Shown here piece after piece: positions 1-5,581 of a stretch of 5,581 nt of DNA (position 1 is the stretch's first letter; each line of letters opens with the position of its first letter). Both the position numbers and the translations under genes were made by a program. The notes under the pieces were generated by a model. That model was given only the letters and a program-made list of their open reading frames with translations. It was not told the DNA's origin and ran no database searches. Source of the DNA: Flavobacterium sp. (GTDB lineage Bacteria > Bacteroidota > Bacteroidia > Flavobacteriales > Flavobacteriaceae). The DNA is taken from assembly GCA_017984035.1 (NCBI GenBank), contig JAGOAF010000020.1, positions 1-5,581 of the forward strand, written 5' to 3'.

Positions 1-31
1 TATATTTTAACATTTTTTTAACAAAAGTTAC

Positions 32-59
32 TCGTTTCCGGAAACGAAAACATTTTCGA
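32..59. promoter_or_regulatory. Overlapping inverted repeats upstream of the biotin operon; candidate operator
   Basis: Positions 32-47 read TCGTTTCCGGAAACGA, a perfect 16-bp palindrome. It shares its right edge with a second inverted repeat at 45-58, CGAAAA-CA-TTTTCG, so the two structures would be mutually exclusive as hairpins. The palindrome lies about 80 bp before the bioF start, in the only non-coding stretch upstream of the operon. Its two-fold symmetry suits a dimeric regulator. It does not resemble the TTGTnAAC-type BirA operator of other bacteria, so the regulator is unknown. It could instead be a weak hairpin terminator for a gene upstream of the window, but no clean T-run follows the palindrome. 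The symmetry is seen directly; the operator role is inference. Confidence 0.4.
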
Positions 60-115
60 TTTTTCAGTTCGTAAGTTTCTAAATCATAGCAATCCAAAAG
101 ACCAAAAAATTGCCT

Positions 116-123
116 TATTTTTG
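116..123 (+). promoter_or_regulatory. Candidate Bacteroidetes -7 promoter box for bioFDA-KAS
   Basis: TATTTTTG matches the Bacteroidetes sigma-ABfr -7 consensus TAnnTTTG exactly. No clear -33 TTG lies at the usual distance upstream. The box ends only 6 nt before the bioF ATG at 130, so transcription from it would give a leaderless or nearly leaderless mRNA. A 7/8 match, TAAGTTTC at 72-79, would give a more ordinary leader of about 45 nt and is the main alternative. Such boxes also arise by chance in AT-rich DNA. Confidence 0.35.
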
Positions 124-129
124 TGGGGT

Positions 130-1275
130 ATGAAAAAATTACCAGAAACACTTTCGAATAAATTAGCCATTCGAATGCAAAACAATGCACTACGACAGTT
201 GTCCAAAGCGACTGACTTAGTTGATTTTGCCTCGAATGATTATTTGGGTTTTTCTAATTCAAACACCATTTTTGAAAATACACATCAGTATTTGTTGGTG
301 CACAACTTGATTCAAAATGGCGCTACGGGTTCGCGATTACTTTCGGGGAATCATTCCGTTTATCAAACCGCCGAAGACTATATTGCTCAATTTCATCAGG
401 CAGCATCCGCATTGATTTTCAATTCGGGTTACGATGCAAATGTGGGATTTTTTAGTGCAGTTCCTCAGAAAGGCGACTTGATTTTGTATGATGAATTGTG
501 TCATGCTTCCATTCGGGATGGAATCCAATTGTCGCACGCTAAAGCTTATAAGTTCCTTCACAACGACTTGGAAGATTTGGAACGATTACTAGTTCGACAT
601 TCAGATACCGTTATTTATATTGTGACCGAATCGGTTTTTTCCATGGATGGTGATACGCCTAATTTGGAAGAATTAGTCCAATTAGCAGAAAAGCACAATG
701 CTTATGTAGTGGTTGACGAAGCTCATGCATTGGGTGTATTGGGCGAAAAAGGAGAAGGCTTGGTGCAAAGTCTACAACTTCAGGAAACGGTTTTTGCTCG
801 AATTGTAACTTTTGGCAAAGGATTGGGCTGTCATGGCGCCGCCATTTTAGGAGGAGAAGATTTGAAGAGTTACTTAGTCAATTTTGCCCGAAGTTTTATC
901 TATACAACGGGTTTGTCACCGCATTCGGTTGCCACTATTTTGATGGGTTATCAGCAGTTAGAAAATGCAATCGATAGCCAACAAAAATTAAAAAACAACA
1001 TCGCACATTTCAATCAGGAAAAAAATAGATTGAGTTTGAAACCTTTGTTTGTTCATAGTAAATCCGCCATTCAATCGGCAATATTACCAGGAAATGAAAG
1101 AGTCAAAAGCATCGCCCAACAGCTGCAAAGCAACGGCTTTGATGTCAAGCCCATTTTGTCTCCCACCGTTCCCGAAGGGCAAGAACGCTTGCGATTTTGT
1201 TTGCATAGTTTTAATTCAGAAAAAGAAATCACTGAGGTATTGCAATTGTTGAGTACTTTTGTATTTGGTCACTAA
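130..1275 (+). CDS. bioF: 8-amino-7-oxononanoate (KAPA) synthase BioF
   Basis: This is a PLP-dependent alpha-oxoamine synthase of the cytoplasm. It condenses a pimeloyl thioester with L-alanine to give KAPA, CO2 and free carrier, the first step of biotin ring assembly. The 381-residue protein has the family landmarks: SNDYLG near residue 35, the GSR segment near residue 65, His125 in the CHAS motif that stacks on PLP, Asp196 and His199 in DEAH, and the Schiff-base lysine Lys230 in TFGKGLG. These correspond to the E. coli BioF cofactor residues. The ATG at 130 is chosen over an in-frame TTG at 121 because the TTG overlaps the candidate -7 box and E. coli-like proteins need no extra residues there. 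The paralogues 2-amino-3-ketobutyrate CoA ligase and serine palmitoyltransferase share the fold, but bioD and bioA directly downstream settle the function. It is first in the operon, 15 nt before bioD. Confidence 0.96.
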   Translation: MKKLPETLSNKLAIRMQNNALRQLSKATDLVDFASNDYLGFSNSNTIFENTHQYLLVHNLIQNGATGSRLLSGNHSVYQTAEDYIAQFHQAASALIFNSGYDANVGFFSAVPQKGDLILYDELCHASIRDGIQLSHAKAYKFLHNDLEDLERLLVRHSDTVIYIVTESVFSMDGDTPNLEELVQLAEKHNAYVVVDEAHALGVLGEKGEGLVQSLQLQETVFARIVTFGKGLGCHGAAILGGEDLKSYLVNFARSFIYTTGLSPHSVATILMGYQQLENAIDSQQKLKNNIAHFNQEKNRLSLKPLFVHSKSAIQSAILPGNERVKSIAQQLQSNGFDVKPILSPTVPEGQERLRFCLHSFNSEKEITEVLQLLSTFVFGH

Positions 1276-1290
1276 TAAATCGGATTCAAC

Positions 1291-1911
1291 ATGAAATTAT
1301 TTATAACAGGCATTTCGACTGATGTAGGCAAAACGATCGCCTCAGCCATTATAGTAGAAGCGCTCCAAGCCGATTATTGGAAACCCATTCAAGCGGGTGA
1401 CTTGGATCATTCGGATACACATAAAGTTCAATCTTTAGTTTCGAACAAACAATCACATTTTCATTCGAATAGTTATGCGCTCCAAACTCCGGCAAGTCCG
1501 CATTTAGCTGCAGCAATCGACGGCATTACTATAGCAATGAATCAATTTCAAGAACCTAAAACGAATAATCATTTGGTTATTGAAGGCGCCGGAGGAATTT
1601 TGGTTCCCTTGAATGAAACCCAATCGGTGGTGGATCTGATTCAGCCCGATTATAAAGTGATTGTCGTTTCTCGTCATTATTTAGGAAGTATCAATCATAC
1701 CTTATTGACCATTGAAGCCTTGCAAAATAGAAAAATACAAGTCGCAGGAATTATTTTTTCTGGGGATGAAAATACAAGTTCTGAATCCATAATTTTAAGT
1801 AGAACTGGAGTTCCATTTTTAGGCAGAATTGCTCAAGAACCCTATTTTGATGCCAATGTTATTTCAGAGTATGCTGAATTGTTCAGAGAAAACCTGTTGA
1901 AAATCCAATAG
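1291..1911 (+). CDS. bioD: ATP-dependent dethiobiotin synthetase BioD
   Basis: BioD carboxylates 7,8-diaminopelargonate with CO2 and ATP and closes the ureido ring to make dethiobiotin, the penultimate step of biotin synthesis, in the cytoplasm. The 206-residue protein is a little shorter than E. coli BioD (about 225). It has the P-loop GISTDVGKT at residues 7-15 right after the first strand, the substrate lysine Lys31 in WKPIQAG, a SPHLAA segment at 69-74, and EGAGG at 98-102 followed by LVPL. LGSINHTLLT near residue 130 is also typical. The ATG at 1291 places the P-loop at the usual distance from the N-terminus. No Shine-Dalgarno is seen, as is usual in Bacteroidetes. It sits 15 nt after bioF and 12 nt before bioA, which supports cotranscription. 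Confidence 0.96.
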   Translation: MKLFITGISTDVGKTIASAIIVEALQADYWKPIQAGDLDHSDTHKVQSLVSNKQSHFHSNSYALQTPASPHLAAAIDGITIAMNQFQEPKTNNHLVIEGAGGILVPLNETQSVVDLIQPDYKVIVVSRHYLGSINHTLLTIEALQNRKIQVAGIIFSGDENTSSESIILSRTGVPFLGRIAQEPYFDANVISEYAELFRENLLKIQ

Positions 1912-1923
1912 TAAATTCAATTT

Positions 1924-3195
1924 ATGAGCTTAACCGAAAAAGACAGTCAATACCTTTGGCATCCCTATACCCAGCATAAGACCGCTTCGGCTCCTATTGC
2001 TATTACCAAAGGTAAAGGCGCCTTGTTGTGGGATGAAAATGGGAAAGAATACATTGACGCGATTGCGTCTTGGTGGGTCAATCCTTATGGGCATTCCAAT
2101 ACATTTATTGCAGATGCGATTTACAAACAACTCACAACTTTAGAACACGTTCTTTTTGGCGGATTTACTCATGAACCTGCAGTTAAAGTCGCTGAAAAGC
2201 TCGTAGCTATTTTACCCAAAAACCAACAAAAATTATTTTTTTCGGACAATGGATCTACGGCAGTTGAAATTGCCATTAAGGTTGCGTTGCAGAATTTTTT
2301 TAATAAAGGAGAAAAGCGAACTACGATTATTGCTTTTGAAAACGCCTTTCATGGTGACACCTTTGCGGCCATGGCTGCCAGTGGCATTTCTCTTTTTACC
2401 GATGCGTTTCAAGGCATGTTTATCGATGTCGTGCGGATTCCAGTTCCCGTTGTTGGGCAAGAAGACGTTAGTTTTTCCGCTTTGGCGAAAGCCTTAAAAA
2501 ACTACAATTGTGCCGGATTTATTTTTGAACCCTTGGTGCAAGGTGCCGCAGGAATGGTGATGTACGAAGCCGCTGCTTTGGATACTTTAATCCGAATGTG
2601 TAAAGCCAATAATGTACTCACTATTGCAGATGAAGTCATGACGGGTTTTGGAAAAACGGGAAAAACTTTTGCTTCAGATTATTTGGTAGAGCAACCCGAT
2701 ATGATGTGTTTGTCTAAAGCCTTAACTGGTGGAACCATTCCGATGGCGATAACGACTTTCACACAAGAAATTTTTGATGCATTTTATGATGAAGACATCA
2801 ATAAAGCCTTGTTTCATGGGCATACATTTACAGCCAATCCAACCGGTTGCGCAGCAGCATTGGCGAGTTTGGAATTGTTGGAAACCCCAGCAATGCAAGC
2901 TAATATTGAACGCGTAAATACCAAGCATTTGACTTTTGAAAAACGAGTACAATCGCACCCAAAAGTGGTAACGACAAGAGTGTTAGGAATTATTTTTGCT
3001 TTGGAAATTAAAACCGACTCAGCGGCAAGTTATTATGGTTCTTTACGCAACAAACTCTATAATTTCTTCATTGAAAACGGGGTGATATTACGCCCAGTGG
3101 GCAATATTGTGTACATCTTGCCGCCCTATGTAATTACAGACGAACAACTAGAAAAAGTGTATCAAGTGGTCGAAAGTGCCCTTGAAATAGTGTAA
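1924..3195 (+). CDS. bioA: 7,8-diaminopelargonate (DAPA) aminotransferase BioA
   Basis: This class III PLP aminotransferase converts KAPA to DAPA, normally with S-adenosylmethionine as amino donor. The 423-residue protein matches E. coli BioA along its length: WHPYT at residues 12-16 (Tyr15, E. coli Tyr17), SWW at 49-51, FGGFTHEPA near 78, HGDT at 143-146, EPLVQGAAGM, Asp236 in IADEV, the PLP lysine Lys265 in LSKALTGG, HGHTFTANP, and Arg390 in LRPVGN (E. coli Arg391, which holds the KAPA carboxylate). Two substrate-site positions differ from E. coli: Phe142 replaces Tyr144 and Lys244 replaces Arg253. The donor could therefore be handled differently, although the overall match and the bioF-bioD context leave the BioA call secure. 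It starts 12 nt after bioD and ends with TAA at 3193-3195. Confidence 0.96.
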   Translation: MSLTEKDSQYLWHPYTQHKTASAPIAITKGKGALLWDENGKEYIDAIASWWVNPYGHSNTFIADAIYKQLTTLEHVLFGGFTHEPAVKVAEKLVAILPKNQQKLFFSDNGSTAVEIAIKVALQNFFNKGEKRTTIIAFENAFHGDTFAAMAASGISLFTDAFQGMFIDVVRIPVPVVGQEDVSFSALAKALKNYNCAGFIFEPLVQGAAGMVMYEAAALDTLIRMCKANNVLTIADEVMTGFGKTGKTFASDYLVEQPDMMCLSKALTGGTIPMAITTFTQEIFDAFYDEDINKALFHGHTFTANPTGCAAALASLELLETPAMQANIERVNTKHLTFEKRVQSHPKVVTTRVLGIIFALEIKTDSAASYYGSLRNKLYNFFIENGVILRPVGNIVYILPPYVITDEQLEKVYQVVESALEIV

Positions 3196-3216
3196 TTTTA
3201 CCAAAAAATTAATTCT

Positions 3217-4371
3217 TTGTCACAAACGATCTCTATAACGTCCATTGCATCGATTTCACCTTTAGGGAATGATTCTAAAATTATTTGGAACAATTACCAA
3301 AATTCCAATACCTGTTTTCAAAGTCGTTATTTAGATCAAAAAGAAACATGGGTAGCTACATTGGATGACAATTCAAAAACGCAAGTTGCGGCTTTAAGGG
3401 CATCGGACAGTAAATACAATTTTTTAGACAATTCCGTTTTATATGCTATGCTCGCTTCGCGCCAAGCGATTGCTAAAGCAGGTTGGACTAATAAAGATTC
3501 ATTCGGAATTAATATTGGTTCGTCTCGTGGAGCGACAGACTTATTTGAACACCATTTTCAAGAATACCTTACTACTGGGAAAGCACAAACCTTGGCTTCG
3601 CCAACGACTACCTTAGGGAATATTTCCTCTTGGGTAGCTCATGATTTACAGACAGATGGGCCTGAAATCTCGCATTCAATAACTTGTTCAACCGCTTTAC
3701 ATGCGGTCTTGAACGGCGTGGCTTGGTTGCGATCTGGTATGGCAGATAAATTTTTGGTTGGAGGCAGCGAAGCGCCTTTGACCGATTTTACGATTGCCCA
3801 AATGCGTGCGTTAAAAATTTATTCTCGAAGCGAAGAAGACTATCCAAATCGCGCTTTGGATTTGGATAAAAAGCAAAACACCATGATTTTAGGCGAAGGT
3901 GCTGGCGTATGTTGTTTGGAAATCGGTAAAAAAGAAAACGCTTTGGCCTTCATAGAAGGCATTGGGTATGCTACCGAAATTTTAGAACACAATATTTCTA
4001 TTTCTGCCGAGGCCGATTGTTTCCAAAAATCGATGAAAATGGCGTTAGCCAATACCGACTTATCCAAAGTTGACGTTATTGTCATGCATGCTCCAGGGAC
4101 TATCAAAGGCGATTTGACCGAATACAAAGCCATTGAAAAAGTGTTTGGTTCCCAACTTCCTTTATTGACGACTAACAAATGGAAAATTGGACACACTTTT
4201 GGCGCTTCGGGGATTTTGAGTTTGGAGTTGGCTATTTTAATGTTACAACACAATCAATTTGTGGGTGTTCCTTTTGCAAAAGAACAAAATGCAAAACAAC
4301 CCATTCGAAAAGTACTGGTCAATGCGGTAGGTTTTGGGGGTAATGCCGTGAGTATTTTGTTGTCTATTTAA
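3217..4371 (+). CDS. Ketoacyl-ACP synthase (KAS I/II)-like condensing enzyme at the end of the biotin operon
   Basis: This is a thiolase-fold condensing enzyme of 384 residues, somewhat shorter than FabF (about 413). The catalytic set is complete: nucleophile Cys157 in SITCSTALHAV, His291, Lys321, His326 in KWKIGH, plus Asp299 and Glu302. The spacings His-to-Asp 8, His-to-His 35 and Lys-to-His 5 equal those of E. coli FabB. A GFGG loop lies near residue 375. The usual HGTST motif reads HAPGT (291-295), so the first carrier-binding threonine becomes Pro293. It probably condenses acyl and malonyl thioesters, but its substrate is not visible. Position behind bioA suggests a part in pimeloyl precursor synthesis; a general fatty acid or specialised lipid role is possible. 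The TTG at 3217 is the likeliest start: no in-frame ATG lies upstream of about codon 78, and TTG gives the normal N-terminus (ISITSIASISPLG). The frame is that of bioA, seven codons after its stop. Confidence 0.85.
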   Translation: MSQTISITSIASISPLGNDSKIIWNNYQNSNTCFQSRYLDQKETWVATLDDNSKTQVAALRASDSKYNFLDNSVLYAMLASRQAIAKAGWTNKDSFGINIGSSRGATDLFEHHFQEYLTTGKAQTLASPTTTLGNISSWVAHDLQTDGPEISHSITCSTALHAVLNGVAWLRSGMADKFLVGGSEAPLTDFTIAQMRALKIYSRSEEDYPNRALDLDKKQNTMILGEGAGVCCLEIGKKENALAFIEGIGYATEILEHNISISAEADCFQKSMKMALANTDLSKVDVIVMHAPGTIKGDLTEYKAIEKVFGSQLPLLTTNKWKIGHTFGASGILSLELAILMLQHNQFVGVPFAKEQNAKQPIRKVLVNAVGFGGNAVSILLSI

Positions 4372-4840
4372 TTTGCGCTTCTAATTCCTTTACTTTTTCA
4401 TAGACTAAATTACTTTCATAACCTTTTCGCAATAAGAAATCACACTGTTTTTTGCGTTTTTTAAGTCCGTTAGATTCTTTGATGGAATGCCAATTTCGTT
4501 CGGCTATAGCATTGAAATTTGCGTCGTATTCTTCAGTAGTAATTTCTTTGAGTGCTAAATTAATGTTGTAGGTGGAAATGTTTCTCAATTTCAATTCGTT
4601 AACGATGCGCACTTTTCCCCAAAATTTAATGCGGTGTTTTCCACGGGCAAAACTACAAGCAAACCGACTTTCATTGAGGTAGTTTTCTTTAATTAAATGA
4701 GCCAATATTTCGTCAATTTCATTCGAATCCATTTTCATGGTGCGGAGTTTTTGTACGACTTCATCGTGACAACGCTCCTGATAGGCACAAAAATGTTCTA
4801 TTTTATGAATCGCTTCTTTAACGGAATTGACTTCGCTCAT
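4364..4840 (-). CDS. recX: Regulatory protein RecX
   Basis: RecX binds RecA filaments in the cytoplasm and limits RecA recombinase and coprotease activity. The 158-residue protein has the usual length and three-helix-repeat character: a first repeat with CAYQERCHDEVVQKL (about residues 18-32), then the signature YLNESRFACSFARGKHRIK (about 54-72), then FWGKVRIVNELKLRNIS, the flavobacterial form of the conserved G-x-x-x-I-x-x-E-L-x-x-x-x-I segment, and a basic C-terminal repeat with LLRKGYESNLVYEKV. The ATG at 4840 gives a normal N-terminus and no longer start is needed. The gene converges on the biotin operon; its stop at 4364-4366 lies inside the last codons of the synthase gene, so the two genes overlap by 8 bp. 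Upstream (4841 onward) only weak 7/8 promoter-like boxes are seen on this strand. recA is not in the window. Confidence 0.9.
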   Translation of the reverse strand: MSEVNSVKEAIHKIEHFCAYQERCHDEVVQKLRTMKMDSNEIDEILAHLIKENYLNESRFACSFARGKHRIKFWGKVRIVNELKLRNISTYNINLALKEITTEEYDANFNAIAERNWHSIKESNGLKKRKKQCDFLLRKGYESNLVYEKVKELEAQIK

Positions 4841-5006
4841 TGGGGTAGTATTTATATTGGAAAAGTAAGTATTTTATTTGGATTGCCATCTATTGGCTTT
4901 TCGAAAAACTATAAATTGTACTGTTAGAATGTATTCTTTTTTAAGTTATATTTGTATTAACTAGTTGATTACATACATTATATCATAATTTAAAGTGCCC
5001 CCCTTT
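4841..5006. other. Divergent intergenic region between recX and the delta-60 gene
   Basis: This 166-bp AT-rich spacer carries the start regions of two divergent genes. Beyond the plus-strand promoter candidate at 4924-4954, the only marked feature is a run of six C at 4998-5003, just before the ATG at 5007, which stands out in such AT-rich DNA. I see no RNA gene, terminator hairpin or short coding region that I can support here. Confidence 0.6.
4924..4954 (+). promoter_or_regulatory. Candidate Bacteroidetes promoter for the delta-60 repeat gene
   Basis: TATATTTG at 4947-4954 is an exact match to the -7 consensus TAnnTTTG. TTAG at 4924-4927 is a one-base variant of the -33 TTTG box at 19 bp spacing. 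Transcription would start near 4958-4961 and leave a leader of about 45-50 nt before the ATG at 5007. A small inverted repeat, AGAAT-GT-ATTCT (4926-4937), sits between the two boxes and could be a regulator site or chance. Confidence 0.5.
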
Positions 5007-5581
5007 ATGTTATACCTTTCCCCAATTGAGCTAAAGAAAGCCATTGCTTTCGGACTCCTGTATTTATTTTCTTGTTTTGGCTTTAGCCAAAAAGTTCAAG
5101 TTGATTCTAATTTTAATTTGTATGATAACGGCCTTACTGGCGGTGGTTTTGACAAAGAAGTAAATAAAATTATATCATTGGCAGGCGGAGGTTATATTGT
5201 TTTTGGGAGTTTCTCTCAATTCAATGGATCGCCAATTAATAACATTGTTAAGCTTACCGCTAAAGGAGACTTGGACTTGACTTTCAATCCCAATCAAACG
5301 GGACCTGATAATTCGGTGAAAGACGTCGTAGCGCTTCCAGATGGAAAACTTCTAGTAGCAGGAAATTTTACCAAGTATAATGGGATTATAGTAAATCGTT
5401 TCATTCGATTGAATTCTGATGGATCGATAGACACTTCTTTTATTACGGGAACAGGTTTTAACTATACTGTATATGCAATAGTAGTCCAGCCTGATGGTAA
5501 AATTATTGCAGCAGGAAGTTTTAGTAAATACAATGGACTAGCTATAAATAAAGTCGTTCGGTTGTTCCCAAATGGTGATTT
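5007..5581 (+). CDS. Secreted delta-60 repeat (beta-propeller-like) protein, N-terminal part, cut by the window end
   Basis: 191 codons are visible with no stop; the 3' end lies outside the window. The N-terminus looks like a signal peptide: lysines at 10-11, a hydrophobic stretch at about 12-26, and a likely cleavage near FGFSQ (residues 24-28), so the product is exported. Cys23 is in a poor lipobox (LFSC), so a lipoprotein is less likely. Three repeats of about 51-52 residues follow, beginning near Val52, Val104 and Val155, each with a core like QPDGKIIAAGSFSKYNG and, in the full units, RLNSDGSIDTSF. This is the delta-60 repeat pattern, typical of large cell-surface or secreted proteins in Bacteroidetes, many of which end in a type IX secretion domain; that end cannot be seen here. 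The precise function is unknown. ATG at 5007 is chosen; an in-frame GTG at 4995 would add only four residues. Confidence 0.85.
   Translation, partial: MLYLSPIELKKAIAFGLLYLFSCFGFSQKVQVDSNFNLYDNGLTGGGFDKEVNKIISLAGGGYIVFGSFSQFNGSPINNIVKLTAKGDLDLTFNPNQTGPDNSVKDVVALPDGKLLVAGNFTKYNGIIVNRFIRLNSDGSIDTSFITGTGFNYTVYAIVVQPDGKIIAAGSFSKYNGLAINKVVRLFPNGD
5160..5581 (+). repeat. Tandem delta-60 repeat units within the secreted protein gene
   Basis: Three units are visible: about 5160-5285, 5316-5441 and 5469 to the window end (partial). Their FNG/YNG motifs at residues 72-74, 124-126 and 175-177 are 52 and 51 residues apart, so the coding period is about 153-156 bp. Units two and three are most alike (LPDGKLLVAGNFTKYNG against QPDGKIIAAGSFSKYNG), while the first lacks the PDGK core and is the most diverged. 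The DNA of the units differs at many third positions, so these are old protein repeats rather than a recent DNA duplication. Confidence 0.8.

Noticed and set aside
32..47. Palindrome as a rho-independent terminator
   Set aside because: A hairpin would have a 6-bp stem and 4-base loop, but it is followed by AAACATTTT rather than a T-run, so terminator structure is poor.
121..129. In-frame TTG start for bioF at 121
   Set aside because: It overlaps the candidate -7 box and adds only three residues; the ATG at 130 fits the family N-terminus.
4087..4101. Apparent loss of the first catalytic histidine in the ketoacyl synthase
   Set aside because: Aligning the GT of HAPGT to the GT of HGTST puts proline at the histidine site. 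The spacings to Asp299 (8) and His326 (35) instead match FabB exactly with His291 as the catalytic histidine, so the triad is intact.
3840..4253. 137-codon open frame on the minus strand opposite the synthase gene
   Set aside because: It lies wholly inside a well-supported gene, has no recognisable domain, and its length follows from the codon use of the opposite strand.
4697..4927. 76-codon plus-strand open frame across the start of recX
   Set aside because: It is mostly antisense to the conserved N-terminal part of RecX and has no homology I recognise; the tail in the spacer is AT-rich with no gene character.
4926..4942. AGAAT-GT-ATTCT followed by a T-run as a terminator
   Set aside because: The arms are only 5 bp with a 2-base gap, too short to form a stable hairpin, and it lies inside a likely promoter rather than after a gene on that strand.

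Overview
The window looks like part of a chromosome from a Flavobacteriaceae bacterium, probably Flavobacterium or a close relative. The evidence is the AT-rich composition, the lack of Shine-Dalgarno sequences before starts, two perfect matches to the Bacteroidetes -7 promoter box TAnnTTTG, a RecX of the flavobacterial type, and a secreted delta-60 repeat protein, a family common in this group. This placement comes from sequence character and remembered homologues, not from a search.

Positions 1-129 are a leader region with two overlapping inverted repeats (one a perfect 16-bp palindrome) and a candidate promoter. Positions 130-4371 hold four tightly spaced plus-strand genes, very likely one operon: bioF (KAPA synthase), bioD (dethiobiotin synthetase), bioA (DAPA aminotransferase) and a ketoacyl-ACP synthase-like gene. 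Gaps between them are 15, 12 and 21 nt. BioF, BioA and BioD catalyse consecutive steps from pimeloyl thioester to dethiobiotin. The last gene is a complete condensing enzyme with an intact Cys-His-His triad and an unusual carrier-binding motif. A role in making or elongating the pimeloyl precursor is a reasonable but unproven guess. bioB, bioC and bioH are not in the window, so the pathway must be completed elsewhere.

recX (4364-4840, minus strand) converges on the operon, and its last 8 bp overlap the end of the synthase gene. The divergent 166-bp spacer after recX holds a good promoter candidate for the last gene, which starts at 5007, carries a signal peptide and delta-60 (beta-propeller-like) repeats, and runs off the end of the window.

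Most of the window is ordinary. The points worth a second look are the synthase at the end of the biotin operon (TTG start, same frame as bioA, altered HGTxT motif), two substitutions at BioA substrate-site positions, and the palindrome upstream of the operon. I saw no RNA genes, insertion sequences, CRISPR arrays or phage genes.
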